Assembly (NCBI RefSeq): GCF_918797525.1
Contig: NZ_OU963893.1
Coordinates: 992,001-1,056,000 of the forward strand
Direction of reading: 5' to 3'
Origin: an unidentified bacterial endosymbiont
GTDB taxonomy: Bacteria > Pseudomonadota > Gammaproteobacteria > Enterobacterales > Enterobacteriaceae
DNA length: 64,000 nucleotides
The translations under genes were made by a program, and so were the position numbers. Below, one piece after another: positions 29,801 to 38,402 of the stretch (its first letter is position 1; each line of letters opens with the position of its first letter). The notes beneath the pieces are model-generated. The model made no database searches. It saw only the letters and a list, made by a program, of their open reading frames with translations, and was not told the origin of the DNA.

Positions 29801-32250
29801 TCGCTTGCGGATTGCAGCGCCGCGCCGCCGGTGTTTTTCAGCGTGGTGATATCAGAGAGGCTAAGCCCGGTCTCACCATACAGGTTGGCGCCATTGCTGT
29901 TTGTGAGGGTGCCCAGTTTTGCCAGCGTAAGCAGGCCTTCAGACATGATCAAGGCGTTGTCGTTTTCCAGGTTATCAATGTTGGACAGCGCCAGGCTTTC
30001 CGAGGTGTAAAGCGTTCCGCCAGCGGTATTATTCAAAGTGTTAATATCATCAATCTTGATATTGTTGGCCTGGATTGTTCCTCCGCTGTTGGTCAAGGTG
30101 TCGAGGCCCGTTAAGGTTAAGTCGCCAGTGGAAAGGATCACCGCCTCGCTGGTGTTGTCCATCGTTGAAATTCCCTGGATGTCAAAAGCGCTTGCCTGGA
30201 TCCATCCGCCATTTTCGTTACGTAAGCTGGCCTTATCCCCCTGAATCTGCAGGCTGCCTTCCGCCAGGATCTCGCCGTTGTGGTCGTTTATCAGCGCTTT
30301 TTGGGCTGTGAGAGCAACATCTCCCGCACTGCTAAGCTGGCCGCCGTCGTTATTGAGCGTTGCGGCCTTCGCGGCCAGCTTTTGTTTCGCGCTGATGCTA
30401 CCAGTGTTGACAAGCGCAGCATCGGCGGCGGATGCATCAACGCTGACGTTGCGGCCTTCGATTTTGCCTTTATTCTTAACGGACTTGCCTTTAGCATTGA
30501 GCGTAACGTCCTGCTTATTGCTGACGATAAGACCGCTGTTGTCGACATCGCCTTCAACTTCAAGCAGAAGGGAGGCGTCGTCACCGCTTAGGGTACCGCT
30601 ATTGATTAAGTCACCTGCGGTGGTGAGCTGCATCTCTCCGGCAGAAACGCCGATAATGCCGGTGTTGTTCAGCGAACTGGCATTCATCACCAGCTTTTTA
30701 TCAGCAAACAGGCGGCCATTGTTTTCGAGCGATGCGACGGTGAGCTTCTGCGTGCCGGACGCATAAAGGGTGCCGTTGTTTTTCATTGAACCGGAAGAGA
30801 GGGTGATATCGCCGGTGGCATTAATCTGACCGCTGTTTTCAAAAGCATCGCTTAGGGTAAAGATCAGCGTGCCTTTTTTAGCAATCGCGACGCCGCCTTT
30901 GTTATTCATATTTTTCGCGGTGATGCTGACATCACCGCTGTCGGCAATAATTTCGGCGTCTGATATGATGGAGGCGAAAGGTACCTCAACACCGTTGTTC
31001 ATCACCACAAAATCACCGTTTTTCAGGGTGACAACCCCGCCGCTAATGACGTTACCCTTATCATCCAGCGCTTTCAGCGTGCCGCTCAGGACGTAGTCAC
31101 CGGCAACGTTTATCTGAATAGCGGGAACCGCCGTTTTCAGCGTACTTTCGGAAATCAGCGCTGCGGCATTTTGCAGAAGGGATGAGGCGTCAATGCGGAT
31201 GGTGCCGGAGTGGGTGGTTACATCGTGGTTGATTGTCGCACCGGCGAGCGCATTAATAATAACGTTACCCTGGGCTTCAGTGCCCCCGTTGCCTGCGGTG
31301 TCTTTATTAAGCGCAATCGCCTTCCCGGCAAGCGAAATATCGTTATCACTGTGCAGCGTCGTTAATGAGATATCGCCATCGGCGCTGATTTCAATATTAT
31401 TACTGGCGATAATACTGCCTGCATGGCGCACCCCGGCACCGGATTCGGTACTGATAAGCTGAATTTTTCCGGCATACATTGAGCCAAGCGCGCTTCCGTC
31501 AATCGCGACGCTGGGGGTGTTTTTATCCCCTTTACTACGAACCGTGTGGGTACGGGTATGGGGATCGTACTCATTCTGTCCCGCAAGTATTTTGAGATCG
31601 GCTGAACCCGCAATTTCGCCCTGTAGGGTCGCGCTGCGGCTCACAATATCGAAATAACTTAAGCCATCAGTAGAAATCCCTTTGCCCGTCACGCTGATAT
31701 TACCTTTTTCGACGGCCAGCTTATAGGTGCCGTCGTCTTTCATTTGCACTCTACCGGTGCTGAGGGTCAGACTATTGGCGTTGAGCGTTGACGCGCCATT
31801 GACGCTGATCCCATTTTCGTTGGCAATAATAACATCGGCTTTTTTACCGAAAACTTCCATGGTGCCATTGATATAGGAGGCCTTAGCGCCGGTCACTTCA
31901 CTGATAATCGCGCTGGCTTCCGACTGCAACTGGGCGTTTTTGACCGCATATCCGCCAATTTGCGTTACACCGTCGGTTTTGCTGTTGTTAAAAATCATCC
32001 CCTGTTTATCAACATCAAACTGGGTGAATTTATTATGAGAGACCCCTTTTTTATTAGGGTCGGCAATGTTGACCATCGGTACGCCGTTCGCGGCCTGGCC
32101 CATCGTTGCGCCATTACTCTGTTTTGAATCAGGCGTGATGGCCGCTTCGGCGTTGAGGGATAAAATACCGGCGAGGGATAAATATAACGGGCACAAATGC
32201 TTGTGCAACGTTTTAGCCGTTATCTTATTTTTCACATGTTTTGATTTCAT
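23848..32250 (-). CDS. Giant filamentous haemagglutinin-like TPS exoprotein (TpsA)
   Basis: A 2800-residue predicted secreted adhesin exported by its neighbouring TpsB. Order of parts: extended signal peptide to about residue 36 (LAGILSLNAEA); TPS domain to about residue 300 with VIIANENGISVNG, a variant of the NPNGI motif; long filamentous repeats rich in NN/NTGG/GDL beta-helix rungs; a conserved block near 1600-1700 (GDNYFVSELIRRE, LTEEQKANLDQDIVWFV, VLVPVVYL) also found in FhaB/CdiA; a second haemagglutinin repeat region to about 2450; a proline-rich 13-residue repeat array at about 2503-2660; and a 120-residue tail with a duplicated LSPGS...PPTP-x-HK-x-W-x-GD unit. There is no VENN motif, toxin domain or immunity gene. 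Of two tandem ATGs, 32250 is better spaced from AAGGA. It is the last gene of the six-gene array. Confidence 0.9.
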   Translation of the reverse strand: MKSKHVKNKITAKTLHKHLCPLYLSLAGILSLNAEAAITPDSKQSNGATMGQAANGVPMVNIADPNKKGVSHNKFTQFDVDKQGMIFNNSKTDGVTQIGGYAVKNAQLQSEASAIISEVTGAKASYINGTMEVFGKKADVIIANENGISVNGASTLNANSLTLSTGRVQMKDDGTYKLAVEKGNISVTGKGISTDGLSYFDIVSRSATLQGEIAGSADLKILAGQNEYDPHTRTHTVRSKGDKNTPSVAIDGSALGSMYAGKIQLISTESGAGVRHAGSIIASNNIEISADGDISLTTLHSDNDISLAGKAIALNKDTAGNGGTEAQGNVIINALAGATINHDVTTHSGTIRIDASSLLQNAAALISESTLKTAVPAIQINVAGDYVLSGTLKALDDKGNVISGGVVTLKNGDFVVMNNGVEVPFASIISDAEIIADSGDVSITAKNMNNKGGVAIAKKGTLIFTLSDAFENSGQINATGDITLSSGSMKNNGTLYASGTQKLTVASLENNGRLFADKKLVMNASSLNNTGIIGVSAGEMQLTTAGDLINSGTLSGDDASLLLEVEGDVDNSGLIVSNKQDVTLNAKGKSVKNKGKIEGRNVSVDASAADAALVNTGSISAKQKLAAKAATLNNDGGQLSSAGDVALTAQKALINDHNGEILAEGSLQIQGDKASLRNENGGWIQASAFDIQGISTMDNTSEAVILSTGDLTLTGLDTLTNSGGTIQANNIKIDDINTLNNTAGGTLYTSESLALSNIDNLENDNALIMSEGLLTLAKLGTLTNSNGANLYGETGLSLSDITTLKNTGGAALQSASEVSLNKIGTLTNTDEAVITSAGDLHIQNATTVNNSAYMISEGAMDFSNGTTLKNEGVIQAGTDLIISNIKNLINQGSDHVLMALGNLTIKDIESLLNTGGAVITSGMNTVLEAIGVVTNADASVIQAQEGQVRISTDTLNNTGFGPSAGGGQAVSTIVANGDVIINADTVNNDHQAVIVSADSDLTLNVSKAINNGDGAVLVGNNKTTLNVSNGVINNSGSALIGGTDISLTSKSLNNTNSGSISAENSLKMALDHLDNTNGILESAYTLALDIVDSVYLENTNSDIRAGQAVDITTQGDFTNNTNVEAIGDFNVNAKGEFVNNVSIVTGGDLNVNAANITNNENTLLWTMGDMNLEARTGKFTNMMLGNVLSMGDISIIAKEIWNYAGIVRAEKDINLDAVTIKNESTYTGGEITQTQTQKANGTYKTIDNVTKKITVDTTIYIPVLASDIALDRLAEMSAGGNININQRDIYDTHDVNNIGGLIQAGKDITVTGNIYNSPTYTSESLFDFLTQPLSNKITVEFNWRVAKDHTTIWKFDTLYQYFNFLFGNGSAASKSGNNDADKERLYLSLVNAANSSTQLKSTMSKIFGETWQTQSFSKLCNTWSSTIGSNNAALKDNKIYFVPLEKGEITAGHNFTQNGGTINNGIAEAGVIKSNATVTDVDVGDYSGDTVIAGYDVKVNTKTIDELSMGISPLPTIKDMVSIPGMFELSDDFKKAAEAEKNGLEYDGPANHIVPIFETRPDMINQNDYSGADYWFDQIDDKETPSTPDGSAGNNDTSATYVVIGDNYFVSELIRREVTSSVGSFFAVRDGLEGDDLVQSLMDNAGVASGDEELGLVVGEPLTEEQKANLDQDIVWFVSQNINGVDVLVPVVYLCPETLKQIETGDVSSGTAAINAGNNMNVDADAINNANGSLHSGGDMTLVSDGDITNTSNGMNSGISAGGNMSMTSTDGNINNEGASIKADGDIEMTAENGDITMTASVGRDEDGSQKIHAFDDGVSAGGSISMKAKSITSNASDITAGEDITLKATDGDVTFNDLHEMDASRTIDTDIKGAGSYRTTDTKTTTAEAIGSNVSAGGKLTIDASNDVVMEGGSYTAETGDISAGNNVDIKTSEDLSETETTVTSREFVAGAHADAFGYGAEAEHSSLDGKSSSTSSGDYTSGGSEQEASSNGRRPGRAAIDDTAGFRLGMETITDTTNTQTKTNKNASLNFEKSASIEADNTVDIGGADLNTGGDLSISADTIASTKYEDEVKETTTHEDQFIGIKGEASSTVLDSMDKAGNLIAKAQDGQELNVAGTIAQAAGDVSNLVFNDLASGSVSIGMDMHKSSTSSSSKSENITHINSGGKISFNSKKDTTLNGVDMNAESVDINAGGDVNINAAQSSSEYSTSGSSQHAGLSMGGSVDRQGASAGVSFDYNGSNEQSSGKSKSFTNSEINANDVNINSGGDMTMTGGNITADTANLDIAGDLSISSVQDEVHTDASRQNWGGSVGIGINTKGEILPTIAGGGGGGSEHYDSATTSQQSGITTNKELNAKTGGDLNLDGSHLVSKDKTGDISVDGDINATEKKDYIDKDGIYGGAGAGIGGKSGKNVGKPTFNLYVDTVDEIQYGETQKSTIDAGNLSQKGKTNGNINTDSNAMSEVTEDRREAGNNISFTMAAPSGFGKKGSYDLDTPTPGNNKKPHTDTPSKKPDADTPATDNTKKPDAVTPAKDNTKKPDADTPAADDAKKPDAVTPAADDAKKPDADTPAEDDAKTPDAETPAADDAKKPDADTPAEDDAKKPDTDTPAEGETKKPDTDTHAGEGDDAKTPDTDTPAADDAKTPDADQPSDRTDGKKSDTTDDSSTIPADGGASKPQPAKKWAVPNTNYPTLSPGSATAKPSFDTPPTPKHKVWNGDQTNGVAPSSNTSGDTPSLSPGSSTGKTGMDMPPTPEHKTWDGDMSSTGTRSQSKQWLPLLQETPVDFYAQVQISFDDEQLS
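24276..24746 (-). repeat. In-frame tandem repeat array (about 39-bp unit) in the TpsA tail
   Basis: About twelve degenerate units encode 13-residue blocks of the form KKPDADTPAADDA, with substitutions V/E/T at position 6 and occasional KTPD or TDNT variants. The array encodes an acidic/lysine Pro-rich stalk. Such arrays expand and contract by slippage in steps that keep the frame. Confidence 0.9.
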
Positions 32251-32263
32251 CATTCATCCTTAA

Positions 32264-33997
32264 TTAAAAATTAACATCCATTTTGTAGTAAACAACTGTA
32301 TTATCTATTTCTCGATCTGACATAGTGTCGGGCTTTTTAACGGGCCAACCAGCAGTTAAAGAGGATGAGAAATAACTCCCCGTCGCTTTAATCCCAACGG
32401 CTGCACCCATCATAAATTGCGCATCGCAGGTATTAACCCCTTCCGGGCAGTTATCCTGCGCAAAGCCAAAGTCATAACCCATAAAAGGTGTCAGTTGAGA
32501 AACACCTGCAAAATGGATATCAAAGGGTAAATTCAGGGTATTTCCGACCCATGCTCCACTGTCTACCTGTAGTGCATCGTCTTTATATCCACGTACGGTA
32601 AATTCGTCTCCCAGCGTGGCTTTGGCATCGCTTGCAAGCACATCCGGTGAGTACTGGAAACCGGTATTGAGTTCATAGCTGCCGCCTAAACGACCGAACT
32701 GAAACAGAGGCCGGGTCCAGCTGACCATGCCGTTATATTTGATGTAGTTTAAATCAAAGCCTTCGAGGTCCTGATCGTCTTTCCAGGCAGCGTCAAACCA
32801 GGGAACACCGGCCATCACGCCCAGATCGCCATACAGCCAGCCGCCCATCAGCGAGCCAACGTAGGTGATACCGGAAGAGACGCTGGTGTATTTTTTTGAA
32901 CTTACGTCAATTTGCTCATGCTCAAATGCGCTGTAATTGTCGCGTTTCTCCATCTTCGCCCAGAGACTGGTTTTGCCAGTTGCATTGCGGGCCAACATGC
33001 GACTTATACGCAGCGATTTACGGTCGGAATTACCTTCTGAGGCATAGTTGCCATAGCCACCGTCAATAGTCTGGTCATAGCTTGAATGATACCAGGATAG
33101 ATCGAATGTCCAGTACCCGAGAGGCACACCGTAACTTAATGACCAGGCCTTCTTTTCGTCGTCGTCATTAATCAGGTTATTCCAAGAGTAATAGGCGTTA
33201 AATATATCGTTCAGACCGGCGATATTCTTAAATGTCGTGCTGCCGTAATATTGCTGCCATCCTTCTGATTTGGAGCCGGAGTTATTAATGCCTGCGGAGA
33301 TTGATACCGGAAAGGAGGGTTTCACTATCAAGTTTAAATTGGACATCGCGTCGAGTTTGGACGGCTTTATCTGCAGGTTATCTTCCCCGGAAACGCGCAT
33401 CAGATTTTCCACCGCCTGATCAACATCCTGCATATTCAGTACCTTGCCTTTAGCAAACGGAAATGCGCTGAAAAGACGGGTTTTCTGGCGGAAGCTGGGT
33501 TCGCTGTTATTAACTTCAAAGCCGTTAATTTTTCCCCATAACACGCGTAAGGTGAGTACCCCTTCTTTGATACTGCCAGGTTCAATACCTACCATGGTCG
33601 TTACATAGCCACGGGAAATATAAAAATCCGTCAGTTCTCTGATAACGGTAAAAATCTCTGCTTTACCCAGCTCTTTTCCCTGATAATTTTCGATGATTTC
33701 TTGACGTTGCGGTGAGGCGTTAAAGCGTTCGTCATCAAGGATAACAATTTTGTCGATTTTGAATTTTACTCCTGCCTCGGCAGGGAGAGAAAAAATACCC
33801 TCATCATCTCTTTGGGCGCGCTGCTGCTGATACTGTTTTTCGGTCCGCTTGGCCTCTTCAATTATCGCCTGATTATTCTGACGTTCGAGTCGGTCAAGCT
33901 CTTGTTTATTTTGACGTGCGGGCAGCATGTCACTTGCATAAGCTGTACTGATGAGTGGCAGCAGAACCGCCAGATATTTAACCTGTTGACGAAGCAT
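32264..33997 (-). CDS. TpsB outer-membrane transporter (ShlB/FhaC family)
   Basis: A 577-residue Omp85-superfamily transporter predicted to secrete the adjacent exoprotein. It has a signal peptide (cleavage after STAYA), then a charged N-terminal helix region rich in Q/E/R (about residues 25-65, like helix H1 of FhaC), two POTRA domains (about 75-235, including FKIDKIVILDD and YISRGYVTTMVGI), and a 16-strand barrel. The conserved L6 motif appears as VRGY in EFTVRGYKDD near residue 465, and the C terminus is aromatic (MDVNF). A TTG one codon upstream is in frame, but ATG 33997 sits 6 bp from AAGGAG. It lies 15-18 bp after the fimbrial adhesin and about 13 bp before tpsA. Confidence 0.93.
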   Translation of the reverse strand: MLRQQVKYLAVLLPLISTAYASDMLPARQNKQELDRLERQNNQAIIEEAKRTEKQYQQQRAQRDDEGIFSLPAEAGVKFKIDKIVILDDERFNASPQRQEIIENYQGKELGKAEIFTVIRELTDFYISRGYVTTMVGIEPGSIKEGVLTLRVLWGKINGFEVNNSEPSFRQKTRLFSAFPFAKGKVLNMQDVDQAVENLMRVSGEDNLQIKPSKLDAMSNLNLIVKPSFPVSISAGINNSGSKSEGWQQYYGSTTFKNIAGLNDIFNAYYSWNNLINDDDEKKAWSLSYGVPLGYWTFDLSWYHSSYDQTIDGGYGNYASEGNSDRKSLRISRMLARNATGKTSLWAKMEKRDNYSAFEHEQIDVSSKKYTSVSSGITYVGSLMGGWLYGDLGVMAGVPWFDAAWKDDQDLEGFDLNYIKYNGMVSWTRPLFQFGRLGGSYELNTGFQYSPDVLASDAKATLGDEFTVRGYKDDALQVDSGAWVGNTLNLPFDIHFAGVSQLTPFMGYDFGFAQDNCPEGVNTCDAQFMMGAAVGIKATGSYFSSSLTAGWPVKKPDTMSDREIDNTVVYYKMDVNF

Positions 33998-34015
33998 CAA
34001 TCTCTCCTTGATTAT

Positions 34016-35020
34016 TTATTTGATGGCCATGGTGTACTGCACTGCGCCGACAATGCTTCCTGCACTAAGATCTTTTTTACGGTCTACGCTGCCAGCGACA
34101 TAGATTTGTGCCTGGTATGTTTTGGTCAGCGTTGGTGAAACGGTATAAGAATAGGCATTACCCAGCTTGATGGCTGTCGAGACATAGGTGCTTGTTTTCT
34201 CGAAGAGTTTTATGGCGAAGTTACTGGCATTATCGCTGCCACTTTCAACCCCAATAACCCCGGTCCCTGCGCCAAACGGAATAGAGTTAAAAGAGTTCAG
34301 GGTTAAGGTTACATCCGTGGCTGACGGGCAGGTCATGGTGATAGTGAACTCTTTTTTATCACCCTGGGCCGTAGAGCTGTTTTCAAAATAGGAGAGGTTA
34401 TAAGAACCGAGATCCACATTGTTTGTCGACGGGTAAATAGAACACGACCGGGTGACCACTTTTATCGACGTGCCGAAGTTTATCGTCATAATACGCAGTG
34501 TATCGCTGGCATTAGTGCTGGGGATAACGCTGGAACGGGCGATTTCTCCGGCGGGAATATAACTTTCTCCGTCATTAAGACCGCCGGTCTGCACGAATTC
34601 AATCAGCACCGTACTGTTCATTACGGAACATTCACTGGTACAGGTGATGCTACTGCCTGAGTTGCCAGGCACCCATACGCCAGAGCCGTTTGACGGCCAT
34701 TTGATTCTGATACCGATACCGGGTATCTCCGTGGCGTAAACGTTATCAAGGGGTGAATTGATATAGTTACGGCTGTATTCTGAGTGCCACGAAGAGAGAA
34801 CCCCTTCGTTACAGGTGTATTTTATATTTGGCACGTTATAGCTTTTTGACCACAGCACGGTCCCTGCGCTTCCTTTATTTGCCGGGTTTAACGTAATGTT
34901 ATCCGTTATATTAACAATGGCCTCGGCAGAGTTTAGTTTACACGCTGCTGCACGTGCTCCCGTGCTGATAAACAGGGACAGTAAAATCGCTGTTACACAC
35001 CATTTCAAAACCCCTTTCAT
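34016..35020 (-). CDS. Fimbrial tip adhesin (two-domain pilin-like)
   Basis: A 334-residue exported protein with a signal peptide (LFISTGARA). The N-terminal half has several Cys (AACKLNS, IKYTCNEG, CTSECS) and resembles a receptor-binding domain. The C-terminal half, from VVTRSCSIYP near residue 190, is a pilin domain ending YTMAIK, the alternating hydrophobic donor/chaperone strand typical of subunits. Being single-copy, about twice pilin length and last after the usher is the usual adhesin position. Its start overlaps the usher stop by 4 bp (ATGA). The ligand is unknown. Confidence 0.82.
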   Translation of the reverse strand: MKGVLKWCVTAILLSLFISTGARAAACKLNSAEAIVNITDNITLNPANKGSAGTVLWSKSYNVPNIKYTCNEGVLSSWHSEYSRNYINSPLDNVYATEIPGIGIRIKWPSNGSGVWVPGNSGSSITCTSECSVMNSTVLIEFVQTGGLNDGESYIPAGEIARSSVIPSTNASDTLRIMTINFGTSIKVVTRSCSIYPSTNNVDLGSYNLSYFENSSTAQGDKKEFTITMTCPSATDVTLTLNSFNSIPFGAGTGVIGVESGSDNASNFAIKLFEKTSTYVSTAIKLGNAYSYTVSPTLTKTYQAQIYVAGSVDRKKDLSAGSIVGAVQYTMAIK

Positions 35021-37590
35021 TTTTTATCTCCTGAAGATAGGCAAGAGAGGCTGAGAATTGTGCTGTCATCCGCCGCCGAGGGTTGTTCCAGTGGCGTAGA
35101 GTGGTAATGGACAGTACATTGCTGCTCTTGCTTTTTTTTCTTCCATTTCAGTACAAATGTATTTTCCCCTTCCTGCAGGGAAACCATGGCCATACCTGCC
35201 TGGCCAACAATGCCGGTGTTATTCATTGCGCTGTCGTTAATTGAGGCACCAAAAGGAATATCGCCGCCGTCCGGGGTGGTAAAATGCACCAGACTTTGCT
35301 GATTTTTCTGGGTATCCATTTTGATCAGCACGGTTGCACCTGCGGTAGGCACAATCTTGCGATGAGTATCTTCGATATCCACGCTCATGGCCGTGCCTTT
35401 TGGATCCAGATAAACATCGTTGTATTTATAAGGCACCAGATAACCGACGATGCCATAGCCGTTATCTTTTATAACTGAACGTGAATCAGGGTAAATGTGT
35501 GAACCTTCTGCACCCGTTGCGTCAATAATGCCGATGGTATCGCTGATGGAAGGGGTAAAGTTAATTCCGCCCGCGTGCGCCACCATACCGCCGCTCATGC
35601 TTACTCCGCCCATGAAGGAATCAAGGGATTGGCTGTAGTTAACCCCGGTCGTGGCACTTTCTCCGGTGTAAGACAGATTCATACCGAAGTTGGTATCAGG
35701 CTGGCTGGATTCGCTGAAGTAGCCACCAAAGCCAAACTGCGAGCGTTCACCGGCAGAACCGTTGAGGGAGGTGCGGAAATTCGCTTCGTTACTGTTGTAG
35801 CTAACATTTGCCCCCAGGCGGGCCTTTTTCTCGTAGCGATGACCCAGAGGCAACGAAACGTTGAGATAGACGGTATTTTCATGGCCGCCTTCGTCATCGT
35901 TTGTCCGGCTAAATGCAATCCCCCAACTTGTGGTACCGAACTGATTGTTATAGCCCAGCGTGAAGTTGGATTTATCGTTATGCGCCAGCTGTTCGTTCCA
36001 TACGTTGCCGAGGAAACCGCTGAGATAAAAACTTCCCCAGCCGGATGGCAATATCTGATTAATGTTGGCTTCCAGGCGCTCGCGGAAACGTTCTGGCTGC
36101 AGGCTATCTTCTCCTGTCTCCATCGCCTGCTTGAGGCTCACCGCGTCCGATAGCGAATAGAACCCTCTGCTTGAGTAGCGGTAGCCCACCAGGCTGAAGT
36201 TGGTTCCGGTTTCCGGGAGGTTTCGCGAAAGACTTAGCCGCAAACTCATATCGCATAATTGTCCGCAGTCGCCGGTAGCAGGCATATCGTCGAAATGGGT
36301 AAATGAACGCGTCACGTCTACCCCAAATGCCCCCAGGCGTGTGTTGATCGCAAAACCGGTCATCAGAGCGGAGTAATCCCCGTCGAACGCGCTCTGCGCA
36401 CCCACGTATCCGGTAAAATTATTCATCAACCCGTACTGGAGAGTGCCTTCAATCAGATACGGATCGCTTGATAATTCGGTGTCACGAATTTCGCCTGCAG
36501 AAAATGAGTAGCGGGAATAGCCTTCTCGCAGCAGCTGTGGAACGCTGGAGTAGGGGACAGTAAAGGAGCTTTCTTTGCCATTGGTCTCTTTAACGGTAAC
36601 GTCAAGATCGCCGTTATAGCCAGTGGCATAGAGATCGCTTATCGCGAACTCGCCTGGTGGAACAACCTTTTCGAAGATGGTGTTACCTGACTGCTTGATG
36701 GTCACTGTCGCATTACTGTTCGCCATGCCGCGCACCACGGGCGCATAGTTGCGTACGGAGTCCGGGAGCATGCGGTCATCGGTTGCCAGCTGCAGGCCGC
36801 GAAGGGCGGTCGTATCAAAGAAACTTCCGCTGGTATTGATATCACCGATCATCAGCTGTGATTGCAAAGGGGCGATCGCGCGCTCGGCAAATCCCTGAAT
36901 ATGCTGATATTTATCGCCGGAGACGTCGTTACCGAGGTTCAGGCTGTCATAGGTTGAAAAACGCCAGGCGCCAGCTGTCAGCGAGGTTAATAAGTTGCCG
37001 TAGCCGTAATTAGAGGTTTCTCCGAGGGTGCGATAGCGCGTACTTGTCGCGCTGAGCGAATAAGAGGCCGTAAGCGCAGTGACGCCGTCATCCCACAGCT
37101 CTGGACTGATAAATCCTTCTGGCGTATTGAGCAGCATCGCCTGTGGGACGGTGACATCCAGCGCCTCTTCTTCCTGGTTATAGGTGACGGTCGAGCCAGG
37201 GATTAGCTCAGGAAGGATCAGACACGATTTTGCTTTCCAGTTTTCGGGCAATTTAGCGGTATCGACGTCGAAACGGATCACCATCTCTGGCGTAATGCAA
37301 ACATCAATGCCCTGAGCATTATTCGCTGCGATAACCTTAACTGTCCAGGTGTCTATTTTTTTTGAATTACTGTTAACTTCAAGCTTGTATTCTCCGGGAA
37401 GGATTTTTTCGACGCCATCAAATTGTGACAGATCGGCACCGTTATCATAATAATGCATAAAGCCGCGAGAAAAAGAAACATGAGTTTTATTTTCTGTCGC
37501 GAACAGTTCGGTGCTGTGTGCGCCGGTGCACAACAGGGTCAATAGCATTACCTGCCGCATTCCTGCGCGGCATTTTATTTTATCTAACAT
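35017..37590 (-). CDS. Outer-membrane fimbrial usher
   Basis: An 857-residue PapC/FimD-family usher that assembles subunits across the outer membrane. It has a signal peptide (LLTLLCTGAHS), an N-terminal periplasmic domain, a plug-bearing barrel with the usher signature around PDSVRNYAPVVRGMANSN and TVTIKQSGNTIFEKVVPPG, GYNGDLDVTVKE, and C-terminal domains with a Cys pair (QQCTVHYH ... LSLSCLSS). ATG 37590 follows AGGAAGG at 4-5 bp. It lies 29 bp after the chaperone and overlaps the adhesin by 4 bp. Confidence 0.95.
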   Translation of the reverse strand: MLDKIKCRAGMRQVMLLTLLCTGAHSTELFATENKTHVSFSRGFMHYYDNGADLSQFDGVEKILPGEYKLEVNSNSKKIDTWTVKVIAANNAQGIDVCITPEMVIRFDVDTAKLPENWKAKSCLILPELIPGSTVTYNQEEEALDVTVPQAMLLNTPEGFISPELWDDGVTALTASYSLSATSTRYRTLGETSNYGYGNLLTSLTAGAWRFSTYDSLNLGNDVSGDKYQHIQGFAERAIAPLQSQLMIGDINTSGSFFDTTALRGLQLATDDRMLPDSVRNYAPVVRGMANSNATVTIKQSGNTIFEKVVPPGEFAISDLYATGYNGDLDVTVKETNGKESSFTVPYSSVPQLLREGYSRYSFSAGEIRDTELSSDPYLIEGTLQYGLMNNFTGYVGAQSAFDGDYSALMTGFAINTRLGAFGVDVTRSFTHFDDMPATGDCGQLCDMSLRLSLSRNLPETGTNFSLVGYRYSSRGFYSLSDAVSLKQAMETGEDSLQPERFRERLEANINQILPSGWGSFYLSGFLGNVWNEQLAHNDKSNFTLGYNNQFGTTSWGIAFSRTNDDEGGHENTVYLNVSLPLGHRYEKKARLGANVSYNSNEANFRTSLNGSAGERSQFGFGGYFSESSQPDTNFGMNLSYTGESATTGVNYSQSLDSFMGGVSMSGGMVAHAGGINFTPSISDTIGIIDATGAEGSHIYPDSRSVIKDNGYGIVGYLVPYKYNDVYLDPKGTAMSVDIEDTHRKIVPTAGATVLIKMDTQKNQQSLVHFTTPDGGDIPFGASINDSAMNNTGIVGQAGMAMVSLQEGENTFVLKWKKKKQEQQCTVHYHSTPLEQPSAADDSTILSLSCLSSGDKK

Positions 37591-37619
37591 TTAACCTTCC
37601 TGGTCAAAAATCCCTTTAT

Positions 37620-38354
37620 TCAGAATGCCTGTGTTTTAGTAACGTATGCACCCAAGTCAGTAATATAGTTGTATTTGAAAATCCCTTTTCCACTCAGCGT
37701 CTCGACCTGGGTGAAATGGTAAATCATGGTGCTATACGGTGCGACCATTTGACCTTCAACCACGACCTCTTTTCCTTGTCCGTTTGTCAGCCAGGCATTG
37801 GTCATACTGACGTGCCACGGGGACGCATTGACACCAATCACATCATACCCTTTGGCGACTTTCTTAATTTCCCAGCGCAAGTTATCAGCCGCTTCCTGCG
37901 GATTTCCCTTCAGACCGGCCGGGCGATAAAAGAATTTAATCAGCGTGCGGAAAGCCATTTTTAGCTGGTTCTGATTAGCGTCTTCTACAGCGTCAGGTGG
38001 AATATCCAGCACGTTTAGCCAGAGCACCGTTTCTCTGTCTTTAGGGTATTTCGCTACAGCCTCTTTTGTCTGGAAAATGCGGAACACCTTTCCCTTTTGC
38101 GGATTGATACGCGCCGCAGGAGGATTGATAAAAAAAGGTAATGACTCTTTAACAGCGCCATCGCTTTTATCAGTGCTGGACAGCCAGACCTGCACCAGTT
38201 CAGGATCTTTGCCTACATTATTAATGCGGACAGTCTGTTCTTTCTCCGCTGCGTTAAAGACGACGCGGGTTGTCATTATCTGCACCGTCGCGCTGGAAGA
38301 TGTCATCCAGAGAAGGGCGAGCAGCGGGACAAATTTTAAGGTTTTATTAAACAT
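37620..38354 (-). CDS. Periplasmic fimbrial chaperone (PapD-like)
   Basis: A 244-residue Ig-fold chaperone that caps subunits before delivery to the usher. It has a signal peptide ending near SSSATV, the N-domain strand with TTRVVFNAAEKEQTVRI, and the G1 strand region GKVFRIFQTKEAVAKYPKDRETVLWLNVLDIP, whose alternating hydrophobics and Leu/Asn/Ile-Pro ending are the family hallmark. K in IKFFYRP is conserved. It lies 48 bp after the major subunit gene and 29 bp before the usher. Confidence 0.94.
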   Translation of the reverse strand: MFNKTLKFVPLLALLWMTSSSATVQIMTTRVVFNAAEKEQTVRINNVGKDPELVQVWLSSTDKSDGAVKESLPFFINPPAARINPQKGKVFRIFQTKEAVAKYPKDRETVLWLNVLDIPPDAVEDANQNQLKMAFRTLIKFFYRPAGLKGNPQEAADNLRWEIKKVAKGYDVIGVNASPWHVSMTNAWLTNGQGKEVVVEGQMVAPYSTMIYHFTQVETLSGKGIFKYNYITDLGAYVTKTQAF

Positions 38355-38402
38355 ACGTAACCATTTTTTAATAGCAGGCGACGTAAAGACGTCGCCTGGC
38401 GA

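Noticed and set aside
23848..34000. Contact-dependent inhibition (CdiB-CdiA-CdiI) system
   Set aside because: The scaffold fits, but no VENN motif, no toxin-like C-terminal domain and no immunity gene are present; the gene ends 100 bp from convergent speA.
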